Numbered from the stretch's first letter, positions 1 through 11,389 are shown. The stretch is DNA of 64,000 bases from Craspedostauros australis (GCA_026770025.1 JAMXDE010000081.1:57133-121132); one strand, 5' to 3'. Made by a program: numbers and translations. The notes: a model not told the origin generated them from the sequence alone.

Positions 1-329
1 ATTCCACCCTCACCGCGGAACGCCAGCAGATGCTGGAGGATCTCACCTTCTGCTGGGACTCCCACCGCGCCGCATGGGAGGAGAGGTTCCGACAGCTGAA
101 CGGCTTCAAGTGCCAGTACGGCCACTGCAACGTCCCATCGAAGTACGGTGAGAATCAGTCGCTGGCGATCTGGGTGAAGTGCCAGCGCCGTCAGTACAAG
201 CTGCATCGCGCCGGCAAGAAGTCGAACCTGAACGATGAGCGCATCTCGAAGCTGTCGCAGATGGGTTTCGTGTGGACGCCTCGGGAGGTGAGATCGTCGC
301 ACAGCCCGGCGGCTCCGTCTGTCGTTTAA
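1..329 (+). CDS. Helicase-associated (HA) domain protein, 3' end only
   Basis: This is the C-terminal end of a gene that starts before the window. The frame is open from base 3 and gives about 108 residues to a TAA at 327-329. It holds the end of one HA repeat (TFCWDSHRAAWEERF) and one nearly complete HA repeat: FRQLNGFKCQYGHCNVPSKY, then LAIWVKCQRRQYKL. HA domains are about 65-residue three-helix modules thought to bind nucleic acid; in diatoms many proteins carry them without any helicase. The sequence closely matches the C-termini of the proteins at 38378-40345 and 43261-45831, so it belongs to the same family. The tail after the last repeat (FVWTPRE) is short. Function beyond possible DNA binding is not known. 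Confidence 0.85.
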   Translation, partial: STLTAERQQMLEDLTFCWDSHRAAWEERFRQLNGFKCQYGHCNVPSKYGENQSLAIWVKCQRRQYKLHRAGKKSNLNDERISKLSQMGFVWTPREVRSSHSPAAPSVV

Positions 330-977
330 CTTTTTCTTTCTATAATATATACGTACAGTAGAGGATAAACACCGATTCTAGAGAGGGAGACCGTAACGTT
401 GATTTTGGAACAACAATTGCAGAGAAGTTGTGATTGGCCTCTCTTTTGGTGGAGGGAGGCGTGCTGCGTCGGTGACGATGAGCCGAGTGCAGCATTTCTA
501 CTCTAGAGCGAAGTCTATGTGAATGCGGAACAGTCTACGATGTGACTCATTGGAATGTATGCGTATATGACCACTTGGACCGATGTGAGAAAGGACACAA
601 TGACCGACGATGGGTGCAATGACTTGCGCCAAAACGCGGGCTTCGCACCCACGTCGGAGGGTGGATCTGGAGAGGTGCGAAGAAGACGATGGTGGCGGTG
701 GTGGTGATGATGGTGACGACAAGACCAACAAAAGCCGACCGAAGCGAGGACACCAACAAGAGCTCCAGCAAGACGACTCGCGACAGTATCGCAAGCGTTG
801 GCACTACACGCACTCCGCACTGAACCAAAGCAAAGCAAAGCAAAGCAAATTGAGAGCAGACCAAAGTCAAGACGACAGAGACGAAGGAGAAGGATCTGGA
901 GCAGGGCATCGTACTCTACTCCAATATAAGATCCAGCAAGAAAGATAGGAACCCAGGAGACATCCTGCGATAGCTGA
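330..977. other. Intergenic, no gene seen
   Basis: This stretch is the 3' flank of the HA gene and the upstream region of the TPR gene. It has AT-rich sequence at 340-370 and purine-rich, GAC/GAA-rich sequence at 640-950. The small open frames here overlap each other and show no domain or signal peptide. Confidence 0.5.
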
Positions 978-2603
978 ATGAGCTCGAATCCTTACGAATA
1001 CTCCATCGACGGTTGGGACGCATCAGACGAATCAGACGCACCAAGTCCGCCAGACGCCAACAACGAAGAACGGTCATCCAAGGTTGCTTCTACACTTGCA
1101 CCAGCATCTTCATCTTCAGTTGCTGCAGCATCCACCGCTCCGGCCAAAACACCAATCTTGGCAGGCACCAAAACAGCTGAAGAAGCTTCGCCTGTGACTC
1201 CTTCCTTCTCGTACTTGCCTCCAACACCGACAAACACGACAACAGCAAACATGGAAGAAACTGCGCGCCAACACTACATCATCGGAGACAACCTCCGCCA
1301 CAAGGGATTCTACGACGACTCCATCGTGGAGTTCCAAAAGTCGCTGGACATCCGCTCACGGCTGCTGGGAGAATGGCACCTGGAGACCGGCAAGACGTAC
1401 TACGCCTTGGGGCTGTCCCAGCGAGCCCTGAAGGACTACCCGGCCGCTCTGCTGCACCTCACCAAGGCCGCGCAGACCCTGGAGCACGACGACAACATCG
1501 CCAGCGACGCCAAGGTCGATGAGAACCGCAAGGCCATGCTCGTGCAGGTGCAGTGCAACATCGCCCGCACGCACCACACCCAGGCGGTGGACCTGCAGCG
1601 CGTCGGTCGCTACGACGCCTCCATCCAGGAGCACCGCAAGGCCCTCAGGATACGGGAGATCCACCTGGGCGAGGACCACCTGGAGTCGGCGCGCACCTAC
1701 TACTGCATGGGCTGCGCCCTCTCGGACCGCGGCGACTTCGAGGAGGCCATCGCCGAGCTCAGGCGCGCGCTGCGCGTCAGGTATCAGGTCTTCGGCCCCG
1801 ACCATCTAGACACCGTCGAGGTCGTCGACAACATCGGCATCGTCCTCACGGCCAAGGGCATGGACCTGCAGGACATCGAGGAGTACAAGCAGCTCCTGCC
1901 CACCATATTACAGACGGAGATGGAGGGCGACGAGTTCCAGACCAAGGCCCAGCACGAGAAGGACGACAAGCTCAGGGTCGAGCACTTCGAGGTCGCCATG
2001 ACCAACTACAAGTCCGCCCTCAACCTGGAGCAGCAGCTGCTCGGCGATCTGCACCCGGCCGTCTGCAACCTGCACCTCAAGATCGCCGACTGCCTCGGCA
2101 ACATCAACCGGGTCGAGCAGTCCCTCGACGAGTACCGGTCCGTCATTGCCATCTACGAGGAGCTCCTCGGCAAGTTCCACGTCAAGGTCGCCGTCATCTA
2201 CGGCAAGCTAGGCACCCTCCTCCTCACCAAGGGCGAGTACGAGACCGCCCTCTCCTTCTTCGCCAAGTCATACGGCATCTACGACTCCACCCTCGGCAAC
2301 CACCCCGACACCATCCAGGCCCTCATGAACGTGCGCGAAGCCGCCGAGAAGGAGCGCGGCGCCATGAACAGCATGGACATCCTCAAGCGCGCCGAGCGCC
2401 AGAAGAAGGAGGCCGTCAAGATCGGCGTTCTTCGCACGCAGGTCCCCACCCCGCCCACGTCGCCCACCAAGAGACGAAACCGCCGTCGCAACCGCAAGAG
2501 CAAGGGCAAGAATGGCGGTGCCGATGATTCCGCGGACAATGACAAGAAGTCCGGCATCGGCAGCGCCGAAATCACGCCGGTGGAAGTAGAGGATATTATC
2601 TAA
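978..2603 (+). CDS. Kinesin-light-chain-like tetratricopeptide repeat protein, 541 aa
   Basis: This is a single-exon gene. Residues 1-90 are disordered (Ser/Ala/Thr/Pro-rich). From about residue 95 to 460 there are TPR units of the 42-residue kinesin-light-chain type: ARQHYIIGDNLRHKGFYDD, SIQEHRKALRIREIHLGEDH, AIAELRRALRVRYQVFGPDH and SFFAKSYGIYDSTLGNHPD. Each has the LG/FGxDH turn typical of KLC TPRs. The C-terminus (about 485-541) is basic (KRRNRRRNRKSKGK), possibly a nuclear signal, and ends in acidic residues. TPR arrays are scaffolds for protein-protein contacts; no catalytic domain is present and it lacks the N-terminal coiled coil of true kinesin light chains. The partner cannot be told from sequence. 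Start chosen at the first ATG, just before MSSNPYEYSIDGW. Confidence 0.85.
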   Translation: MSSNPYEYSIDGWDASDESDAPSPPDANNEERSSKVASTLAPASSSSVAAASTAPAKTPILAGTKTAEEASPVTPSFSYLPPTPTNTTTANMEETARQHYIIGDNLRHKGFYDDSIVEFQKSLDIRSRLLGEWHLETGKTYYALGLSQRALKDYPAALLHLTKAAQTLEHDDNIASDAKVDENRKAMLVQVQCNIARTHHTQAVDLQRVGRYDASIQEHRKALRIREIHLGEDHLESARTYYCMGCALSDRGDFEEAIAELRRALRVRYQVFGPDHLDTVEVVDNIGIVLTAKGMDLQDIEEYKQLLPTILQTEMEGDEFQTKAQHEKDDKLRVEHFEVAMTNYKSALNLEQQLLGDLHPAVCNLHLKIADCLGNINRVEQSLDEYRSVIAIYEELLGKFHVKVAVIYGKLGTLLLTKGEYETALSFFAKSYGIYDSTLGNHPDTIQALMNVREAAEKERGAMNSMDILKRAERQKKEAVKIGVLRTQVPTPPTSPTKRRNRRRNRKSKGKNGGADDSADNDKKSGIGSAEITPVEVEDII

Positions 2604-3044
2604 ATCAAGGCAAGACAACGCAATGTAACGAAATTCAATGCATGGGGAGGGAAGCGCCAGCGAACCATCTTCGTGTCGCAGCACGCACACACATACATGC
2701 ACACACAAGCATTGATGCATGGACGCACAGATCAGCACATAGTACAAGCATAACGTGGCTTGTTCGCATAACGTGGCTTGTTCGCACAACGAGTAGTATC
2801 AACGTCAGATGTTATCACCGTCCTCGTATCAAATTGCGGTCCTCCACTCTATTATATTAGCGCACTGCAATCGACAGAACAAAGGTTTCGACTACAGTGT
2901 GATTACGGTGTTGTGGCAGGAGCGCACAATGGCAGTGCAGTATGTCGCGCACATGTCAAATGCCACAGAGACCTGTTCCCGACCTGCGCCATTACGTGCG
3001 AGCTAGTCCGCGCATGGCAGAGTCACGACACACCCTGCGCAGAG
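2604..3044. other. Convergent intergenic region with an 18-bp tandem duplication
   Basis: This lies between two genes that end toward each other. It contains CA-rich sequence at 2685-2710 and two exact tandem copies of TAACGTGGCTTGTTCGCA at 2751-2786. No gene is seen. Confidence 0.5.
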
Positions 3045-5015
3045 CTACAAGTCGTCCTCGTCATCATCGTCCGCACCAACGAGAAGGACTTGACGCCGTC
3101 CTGCACGCGTCACAAACCACAGTCCGCTGTTGGGCTGCACCGCGCATTCCAGAACCACCTCACGCACCGTCATGCGGGGATCGTCACAGGATATTCCAAC
3201 CACTGACCACTGCGTTGTCGTGTTGCAACAATCATCCACCATGCTGCGCGTGGGACATTGCATGGCCCACAGATGATTGTCGCAGTAGGCAATGTCCACG
3301 ATGGAGCTACGTGGCGTTGGAGATTGCCAATACGCCTGCGCTGCCGTTTCGAAATCCCAATCAAACTTTCCATTGCGATCGCGCGCCACTTTGCGAGGAA
3401 TGAGCCGCAGGGAGAGTACGCCGCGTGGTCCCGCCGCCATCCATAGGTTCGTCTGTTGGCACGCATACGCAACTGGAGCATCCTCGAAGGTGCAGCTGCT
3501 GGTCGGATCACAAGCCCAAGCATGCCATTGACTGCAACTATCATTGCGCGCGCTCGTACTAGTAGTGTACGTGCACGGATAGGCATTCACGAATTCACAC
3601 CAGAGATGTCCCGGGAAATGCAGTGGAGTGGAACATTCCCGATTCGCGGCTACGGCGTATGGAATCCCAACTCCAGTGTCGTCGTCCAATGGGATGTAGT
3701 GGACTTGTTGTCCCGATCCAGATGATGTGCTGAAGGTGCTCACCAGGATCAGGGCTGTCGTCGTCTCGGATTCCGTGGTGGCACGAGAACGGGGCGGCTG
3801 CATCGTCCCTTGTTGTTGTGGTGAGATGGACGATTCTTGCATGACAGTCTTGGTGGTCTGCAAGATCTTGGCATCGATGTACCGTCCGTTGATCAAACCA
3901 GGCAGTTCCCATTGTTGTATATGCTGCACAACCACAGCATCGTCGCGGGAGTTGGGCAGGATGAGTCGGAACGTATCTGCGTAAAATGGACACATGCAGT
4001 CATCGATGGCGATGCAGTTGAGCTCCTTGGGCTTTTCCGTGCCCTTCTCATGATGCGCCATGGCAGAAGCCGCGTCGACTTCATAAAACACGAACATGTC
4101 GTAGTTGGGCGTCTTGTTCCTGCCATCTTGTGGCGACTGAAAGACGTGCCATGTCCCGTTGATCTCCATCAGGATGGATGAGAAGTAATCCAGCGATGGG
4201 AGTGTCGGGGATGGCGTTGATAGCATCGATGGCGCAATTGGCGGCGGCAACCACAACAAGGCAAGACAGGTCACGCCCTGGAATGTTGAAAAGGCAGTGA
4301 CTTGGCATGTGTGCTGCGACAGATGAGTTGGATCGACGGTGGAAGGCACCGTGGCCCAGAGTGGGATGGTTGACTCCGTCGCAGTCCAGCCTTGTACCGC
4401 TTCGTTGCCATTCGTGTTGGGATGGAGCAAGTATTTGTTCAGTGCAGAACGGAATCGTGTGGAACCGTCGTCCGTCATGGCTTGGATTGGCACCGTGCTT
4501 TGATTGGCACTTGCGGTGCTGGCGCGGAATGAGTTTGGAGAGATCATGGACACAGACTGGGTCGTTGTGCTCGAAGACGCTGATGTCTTAGGTCGGAGAC
4601 TTTGAAGCACTCTGCTCGAATCATCGTAGGTCGCAAACATGGATGTATACGGCTGCGCCGCTTGCTGTTGCTGCGGCGTTGCATCGGATTGGCTTCCGCT
4701 GCCATCGTCCATCATCATCATGCTGCTTGCGTCGACTTTCAGCGGAACGGAGGGAATCTGAAATGCGAGATCCCCGCGAACGCGAACCTGGCTGTGACCC
4801 ACGCCAGTGGCAGGAACAGCGTGATTCGCAGCGAGCGGACAGAACTGCTGGCAGAAGCTCTGGCCCTGTGATGTGTCGCCATCTGTGTTCGGCATCGGAC
4901 AGCAACATCCAACGATGACGTGACTCTGCGCAGCAGGCCTCATCGTGAGTGGAGCTTCGCCGCGTCCCACCTGCGCAAGATCGATCTGCTGACTGCTCAT
5001 CCTTGCTGCCTCCAA
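3045..5015 (-). CDS. Unrecognised 656-aa protein
   Basis: This is one uninterrupted frame from ATG at 5015 to TAG at 3045. I do not recognise a family. The first 150 residues are Ser/Thr/Gln-rich with a Cys cluster (GCCCPMP) and look disordered. The rest is rich in Trp, Cys and short beta-prone segments (for example TNLWMAAGPRGVLSLRLIP, IAYCDNHLWAM, SGLWFVTRAGRRQVLLVG). That spacing suggests a beta-propeller-like fold, but this is only inference. There is no clear signal peptide or membrane helix. The C-terminus is acidic (DDDDEDDL). It is divergent from the LRR gene at 5702, with 686 bases between them. An open frame this long with no stop on the minus strand supports a real gene. Confidence 0.65.
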   Translation of the reverse strand: MEAARMSSQQIDLAQVGRGEAPLTMRPAAQSHVIVGCCCPMPNTDGDTSQGQSFCQQFCPLAANHAVPATGVGHSQVRVRGDLAFQIPSVPLKVDASSMMMMDDGSGSQSDATPQQQQAAQPYTSMFATYDDSSRVLQSLRPKTSASSSTTTQSVSMISPNSFRASTASANQSTVPIQAMTDDGSTRFRSALNKYLLHPNTNGNEAVQGWTATESTIPLWATVPSTVDPTHLSQHTCQVTAFSTFQGVTCLALLWLPPPIAPSMLSTPSPTLPSLDYFSSILMEINGTWHVFQSPQDGRNKTPNYDMFVFYEVDAASAMAHHEKGTEKPKELNCIAIDDCMCPFYADTFRLILPNSRDDAVVVQHIQQWELPGLINGRYIDAKILQTTKTVMQESSISPQQQGTMQPPRSRATTESETTTALILVSTFSTSSGSGQQVHYIPLDDDTGVGIPYAVAANRECSTPLHFPGHLWCEFVNAYPCTYTTSTSARNDSCSQWHAWACDPTSSCTFEDAPVAYACQQTNLWMAAGPRGVLSLRLIPRKVARDRNGKFDWDFETAAQAYWQSPTPRSSIVDIAYCDNHLWAMQCPTRSMVDDCCNTTTQWSVVGISCDDPRMTVREVVLECAVQPNSGLWFVTRAGRRQVLLVGADDDDEDDL

Positions 5016-5701
5016 TGATAGTGGCCAGCCTCTCGCTTTTACGTCGCATTGAATTGCACTACATTACATTGCTTCACTATGTGTCGCCTATGAGCTGTTA
5101 TATTATATGTGCTGTCCGTCGCTTGCCTGGATTCTGTGGAGGGTCGCGTCGATGTGTCCTTGTTTCCACAGAAGCTCCTCTGCCTTGCTTTCCCAGCGTT
5201 GATGCGTTCTTGATGGAAGCCGAAACGTGGATACGCTGAACCGTGAAGTTGTCAAATCGTGTTTGCGAGTTGCACGATTGAATCATGTGTTAGTCCTTCC
5301 AAAGAGTTGCGGATAATTCAAATTATGCATATTAAATGGTTCGGATTCGTTCTCTTCGGCAAGAAGAGCATCTGTGCACAGATCTGTCAGACAAGATGAG
5401 AAAGCTTTTCAGATAAATAGTGGAAGCCAAAAAACGGACCTCATTTGTGGTGTATTTCTGCGTACGTGTGTGTAGCATAGGTACCGCAAGAGGAAACGCT
5501 GGATTTGGACACCCGCCACTTTGTTTGGCGCTTCGATTGACTCTGGGAACGTCGGCATGGTGAGTAAAACTTACAGGCGTTTCATCGCGTTGCTCTGGCG
5601 CGCAGCGTACGCAATTGCGCACAAGTCAGCCAAGAAAGAAGACACAAAGGACGAGCAGAGGCGATCGCCAAGGAGAATGGAAGAGAGACAACCAAGTCAT
5701 C
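5016..5701. promoter_or_regulatory. Divergent upstream region of two genes
   Basis: This is the shared 5' region of the minus-strand gene ending at 3045 and the LRR gene starting at 5702. It has AT-rich stretches at 5290-5340 and 5440-5460. No specific motif could be identified. Confidence 0.3.
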
Positions 5702-8700
5702 ATGGACGGCCCAAGTAACGACAACGGAAATAGCAGAAACAACGGCATGGATTGGGATGCCGCACAAAATGCTGCCGCTGGCAACATGCTCCGACGACGT
5801 AGATCTTCGTTGACTGCGCAGCAGATCCTGATGCTGGTGGGAGACGCATCGATGGACGACACCAACACGAGTACCGCCGGCGATGCCGATGCCAGTGTTG
5901 GACGCGCGGAAGAAAGTGCCGAGCTGGCTGTGGAAGATCCTGTGAGGGATCCTGCCGAAGGCCATGTCGGAGACACCACTGACGGGATGGGCCAGGAGGC
6001 ACTTGTGGAGAATGGCGAAGCATCCAACAAACAGCAGCAAGAACAGCAGCAAGAGCAACAGCTAGCTGAAGAAGACGCATCACCCACAACGCCAGCCATC
6101 GCGCAACCTTCATGGTCGGTTCCCACGCCTGGAACTGTCCGCATCGCCTCCACAGCCAACGGAACGATCATTTCTGAAGCGCAGGTGAATTCACCAACCG
6201 ACAACCCCACATCAATGTCTGCGCCTGGCATGTCTTCCTCCTCGATTCCTCTGCAGACAAAGGTGAGCATCTCAGACTTCGACTTTACATTGAGCTTGAT
6301 CTTGATCTCGACCTTCATCATTCCAGTGTCGTGCTCCCTTCACGCAGCTTGTTCTTGCGCTCACAACTCAACCAAATGCAATACCATGCAGTGCTATGTT
6401 TTGCTCACAATTGTCCACCCAACGAATACGTACTTGTGGGTCGATGCTCTAATGATACAAAAATTAAATTGTACTACATTACATTATATTATGCCATTAT
6501 ACTGCGCAACACCTCCCCTTGTGTACATGAGCAGGGGTCAAAGGATGATGCGGAAGCCGCAAGCGCGAACGCGACCGAGACTCACGATGGAAATGACAAG
6601 TTGGCCAAGGAAGGCTATGCGCCTGCTTCTCTCAAATCCAAGAATGGGGACAAGGAAGACGACAAGTTCGCGACCGCTGGCGTCCAAGGGATCGGCGCAG
6701 CTAACGCCGGAAGCAGCTATGTGCGGATTCACCGCACAAGCGATATTGAGAATCAGCCTGGTGGCATGGCTCCCAACCCCAATCTCCGAGCCTCCTCCGC
6801 TGCAATTTCCGCAGCCGACACATCGTTTCTTATGGGCCTAATCACGACGACGTCGGATGAGAATGACGCTGATGAAAGCAGCATCGCCACCGGCAGCCAA
6901 CCTGTGGACGATGCTTCTAGCACGGTCGTTGGGGCCGTCCGCATGCCCGGCAGCAACAACAATGACAACACAGTGGCGACCGTCCAGGGCCATGTCGTTG
7001 CTGAGCCTGTCGAGTCGGAACAAGAAATCCGCGATGCCGTGCGACAGGAGATGATGCAAGAGTACCAGCAGCGATTGGATGCGGAGCTGCGGCAACGGAC
7101 GCAACCCTCGTCGCAATCACCCGGAGACGGCATCGCGGTCGCGGAGGAAATGGAGGGCCTGCGTCACAACCACAACATCAGCGCAGGGGGCACTAACAGC
7201 AATCGTAACAGTATCGACCGTAATGGTGACATTGAAAACAACAACAACAACCACAACAACAACGGCGGCGGCGGCAGCGATCAGGAGCTTGGTCGAGTTC
7301 CGCCAGAAGATATTCCCCTCCACGTAGATGGCGGCGGTGACGGCAAGCCCAATCCAGGTCCAGCCACGAATCCCAGACGCACGTGGAAGATTGCCGCAGC
7401 TGTACTCGCGCTAATCCTTGTGGGCCTCTGCATCGTTGTCGTGTTTGTTCTACGATCGAACGGAGATGATGACTCGGGCAACAGCCAGGACGCACTTGGG
7501 GAAAACGATTCTACGTCAATGCCAACCGCATCGCCGAGCACGGGGGAGGACAGGACGGGACAGCCGACTGCTCAGCCAACCGCACAACCAACCGCAGTCC
7601 CCACGACGTTCGACCAGACCCCAAACTTCTTTGCTCTGTTAGATATACTGGGACCGAAGCTGCAAGGCACTCCCACCTTCACCGACGCGGTAACGTTCCG
7701 AGACCGTGACAGCGTGCAATACAAAGCCTTGGATTGGATGGCGAATGACGATCTGTGGACACAGAATGCGCTCGAGAACCCAACGGATCCTCTCATACCA
7801 CGGCAGCTGCTCGAACGGTACAGTTTGACAATCGTGTACGATACCATGGGCGGCATCAACTGGGGGCTTCAAATGGCCTTCAAAACACAGGTTGGCGTTT
7901 GCGGGTGGGTTGACCTCGTTTACGACGTGGGGGCGTACTGCGGCGCAACCGACGTAGTCACGCGCCTTGCACTGTACAACCTCAACATGCAAGGTTCCAT
8001 ACCTCCAGAGCTGTTCCATTTGGATTTGGCAGTGCTGGACTTGGGAAAGAACCCGCTCCTCACTGGGCAACTGCCAAGCGAGATTTACAGCATGTCAAGA
8101 CTCAACGCGCTGTTCATTCTGGACACTGCGCTGAGCGGTACGATTCCGACCGAGATTGGCGATTTGCGCAACCTCAGGATCTTGTCGGTGCGGAACTCCA
8201 AGTTAAGGGGTGAGTTGCCCTCCGAAATCGGCAGGCTGGCGCAGCTCACTACGCTCGAGATCCAGCAGAATCGGCTGGCGGGGTCGCTGCCGACTGAGCT
8301 GGGCAATCTCTCGAAGCTCCGCTTGTTTTCCTTGTTCAAGAATCGATTTGTGGGACAAGTGCCAACCGGGTTAGCCAACTTGAAGGCACTGGAAGTGCTT
8401 GAATTTCCATTCAACTTCTTAACGGGCGATGTGGACCCACTCTTCTGCGCAAACGCACCCACCTTCCCCAATCGAGCGGCATTGTGGAGCGATTGTCGCT
8501 GGCCGGAAAGTGGGATGCTGCCACGCACGGTTTGCTCCTGCTGCACTGGATGCTGCGACGGGATCGCTTGCACAGAGCCGGCGCCGCAGCCGCCGGAATG
8601 TCAGGGCAACTGCGTGGCTTGTGCTCTTGGTGTGTACGCGCCGAGCTGTGAGCAGTGCCCGTACGTCGAGAGAGCGAATTTGAGTGAGGTGATCCCTTGG

Positions 8701-8820
8701 GCGCCTGACCTTAGCATCACGGATTCTATGTTTCAAATCTGCGAGCTCACGTGCCTCGTAAATGCGACAACCAACATGTGCGAAAGGAGGACGCGGTTTG
8801 GGTTGGACATCTTTCCATGA
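5702..8820 (+). CDS. Single-pass membrane leucine-rich-repeat protein, about 948 aa
   Basis: Two exons: 5702-6262 and 6535-8820. The phase-0 intron 6263-6534 (272 bases) starts GTGAGC and ends GAGCAG, and joins ...PLQTK to GSKDDAE... The first 470 residues are low-complexity (Gln, Asn, Glu-rich) and probably cytoplasmic. One membrane helix lies at about 471-495 (AAAVLALILVGLCIVVVFVL), followed by a Thr/Pro/Gln linker (TAQPTAQPTAVPTT). Next come the diatom LRR cap motif (YSLTIVYDTMGGINWG, about 614), about six LRRs (for example LRNLRILSVRNSKLRGELP, LTTLEIQQNRLAGSLP), and a Cys-rich end (VCSCCTGCCDG). This order is that of the expanded diatom LRR surface proteins. There is no kinase domain. A receptor or adhesion role is inferred. 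The Cys-rich end is shared with the secreted LRR protein at 28135. Confidence 0.85.
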
Positions 8821-9137
8821 ACTCTGGCTCGTGGAGTCACGAGGAAATGCAATGCATAGTGGTATGGTACGTTGGCGACGATTGCAGGTGGGTGGACGTT
8901 CTGTAACATGATGCGCACTCCCAATCTTCTGGAATTCGACCGACCAAACACGGTCTTTTGTTCCTTCATCGGAATTGCAGCGGGGTGATCTGATGCCTTC
9001 ATGAGGTCGAAGAGAAAAGACAGCACGATCATATCACTTAGAGAACCGCCAACGCCAATCACATCACAGCGAACGCAAGGACGCCTCGACCATTACGAAT
9101 GCGAACCATTCAGCGCACTTGTTCCTGTTGCGCTGAA

Positions 9138-9195
9138 CCTGAGCTGGATTCCATGAGTCTCTCTCCGGAGAGAGACTCATGGAATCCAGCTCAGG
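9138..9195. repeat. Perfect 58-bp inverted repeat with no spacer
   Basis: The left arm, 9138-9166, begins CCTGAGCTGGATTCC. The right arm, 9167-9195, is its exact reverse complement (29 of 29 pairs). The centre is CTCTCC|GGAGAG. As a result both strands encode the same peptide piece (ELDSMSLSPERDSWNPAQ). The pairing stops sharply at both ends. Confidence 0.95.
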
Positions 9196-9743
9196 CGGTG
9201 TGTCCCAATAGCTCGTGCTCGGACAAAATGAAGGGTGGCACAGCAGTGAAGGAATCGCGGGCTTCAAAGATTCGTCAGGGGAAGTCGCGAACAAACAACG
9301 CTGCTCCGCCAAAGCATGCAGGCACAAATTTGGCACGATTGGTGCTGGGAGGCGCGGTAATCCATTTGAGTGGGGCATTACAAAGGACCTTTTTCGTCAC
9401 AAAACGGTGTTCTTCACCTTTTTTCTAAAAATTTTAAATCGCAATTCCGCATGCTTTCGGACGCGCCAAGTTTTGCGATGCGATCGTCGCTGATGTGCCG
9501 ACGCTTCGGTGATTGTCTCGCTCACAATTTTTTGTGTTTTGCCCACGACATCACGGGGTGCGCTTCTTCCTGCGTCGTTCCTTGTCTCTCCGCCATTGAC
9601 GTTGGAATGGTCGTCTGCGGCATCTGCTGCCTTCGGCCTCTCCGGTCTGTACTAACACTGACACATCACCATTGTTGCTTGGTGCTAAAACAACACACCA
9701 CCACTCCTCCACAGTACAGTTGTTGTCGCTGTTGGACTTCGCC

Positions 9744-9780
9744 TCGTTGTCGCCTCGTTGTCGCCTCGTTGTCGCCTGCA
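9744..9780. repeat. 11-bp tandem repeat
   Basis: Three tandem copies of CGCCTCGTTGT are followed by a partial copy. No function is implied. Confidence 0.7.
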
Positions 9781-10379
9781 CGTAGGCACAAGACGTGCGC
9801 TGGTGTGCTGGACTGCGCGGAAGCACAAGACGGGGGCTGGTGTGCCGTGGTTTTTCGTCGTGATTCCTGCAGCTGTTTCGTCTGTTCTCCCGTTCATCGA
9901 CCTTGGCCTTTTCACTCTGCGCGATCGCACAGCGATTCGTCCGTGTTTCTGTTGTTGCCGTCCTCCCATTGACGGCCGATCTTCCTTCGCGCTCCATCGC
10001 TTCCATTACACGAAAGCACAACAGAGACACAGCCAACGCAACAGTCCAACAATGTTCGTGCCTTCTCGGCACCTGCTGTTTCCTCCGTTGATCGCGCCTC
10101 CCGGAAATTGTTGTTACGCCCCAAATTTGATGCCAACACGCGCAAATAACCCACTTACGTGCACTGGTTGTGTGTTCCATGAAGTTTTGCCTGTTACCAT
10201 CACACAACACTGGTGGTCGAGATACAACTTCATCGATCAGGCTAATAGTAGTACACTCCTCGGCCACATTCGTTTGGCCCTGCGGCGTATCAATCGCGGA
10301 CACGGTGGCAGAGACGTTTAATTGTTAGAGCAACGTCTTCAATACGAAACGTGTGTTTACTTTAAATGAAATATGCAGT

Positions 10380-11389
10380 CTAGTCGTGACCCATTCGCTG
10401 TCGGGCTGTGGCCAGCGCCTTGTCGGCGTCGAACGCTGGATAGCCATTACCGAGTTCGATCTGGGTGATGACCACCACTGCATGGAACACTGTGTGATGC
10501 TTGTCCACATGGTGACGCCACTTTTGTCCCAGACAGCCCCATTGCTTCAATCTGCCGTTAATCGTTTCGTGGCGAGCACGAAGAATGCCATCCGCTTTGT
10601 ACGTGGGAGGAAACACTTTGTCATCTCCTCTGTAGCCGTTGTCAGCAATCACAACCTCGTCTGCCCGTATTGCTTGTTTAAGCTCAGAGCGGAAGATGGC
10701 CAGGTCGTTCATGTATCCACACGGAAAGGGGCCGTTCACCCAAACAATGTCTCCTCTACTGATGGAAACAGCAACTTCATACCTCACACCAGCAGCTTTG
10801 AACTTGTGCGAGTACCACACTCTGTTGAATGGTTTTGGGTCGTTAGTGCGAAAGTCCGTGCCATCTACAGTTAAGAAAGCACTTCCATCTCTGTCTGCAT
10901 CAATGAAGCGATTGTCTAGGTCGATCTGTAGGCAAGCAAGATGGATACGAGCAGTCACGAATGGAAATTGTGAGTGAGTCGTGGTAGGCGAAAAAAAGAG
11001 AGCTCGCATTTTTTGGGGTTCTCATGTGCTGTACTTACAATGTCGTGGCGCAACTCTGCCACAGCTCGGGCCATGGCCCACGCCCACTTGCGGAAAGTTT
11101 TCGCGTCGGTGTCCATCATCCGCGCCACCACTGTCTCCGCCAAATACATTCGGAGGAACGCGCACATCCAAAGGAGGTGCTTCGGCTTCGCATCGAAAGG
11201 GAGAAGACCTGTGCCAATCAGGTCTTCCCAGAGGAGGTGAGTGATGTATGGGTCAGTGCCAAACATCCCGCGAAACTCTCGCAACTGTGTATCGTTGAGC
11301 ACGTTGGCATCATGACAATCCAGTTCGCGTCGCATGAGCGCAAAGCCTTCCACCGCGAATTCACCTGCGTGCCTGTCCTCCAGTTCCAT
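10380..11389 (-). CDS. DDE superfamily transposase, PIF/Harbinger-like, about 298 aa
   Basis: Exon 1 is 11389-11039 and exon 2 is 10925-10380. The phase-0 intron 11038-10926 (113 bases) has GTAAGT and CTACAG borders and joins ELRHDI to IDLDNRF. Exon 1 encodes the helical region before the catalytic core (LLPFDAKPKHLLWMCAFLRM, TFRKWAWAMARAV). Exon 2 holds the DDE_Tnp_4-type core: first Asp in VDGTDF, second Asp in VIADNGYRGD, and Glu in RARHETINGRLKQ. All three catalytic positions are kept and no stop interrupts the frame, so it may encode an active enzyme or a tamed host gene. The start is supported by an in-frame stop just upstream. A second copy at 50330-51369 matches along the length. Confidence 0.85.

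Larger units (their letters stand above)
8821..10379. other. Intergenic with palindrome and short tandem repeats
   Basis: No convincing gene. A perfect palindrome lies at 9138-9195 and an 11-bp tandem repeat (CGCCTCGTTGT, three copies plus part) at about 9744-9780. A longer minus-strand open frame (9551-10303) is compositionally odd, rich in Arg and Cys, and has no domain. The part next to 10380 is likely the 3' flank of the transposase gene and may belong to the mobile element. Confidence 0.45.

Noticed and set aside
9551-10303. 250-codon minus-strand open frame
   Set aside because: Arg/Cys/His-rich, overlaps an 11-bp tandem repeat, other frames are also open, no domain.
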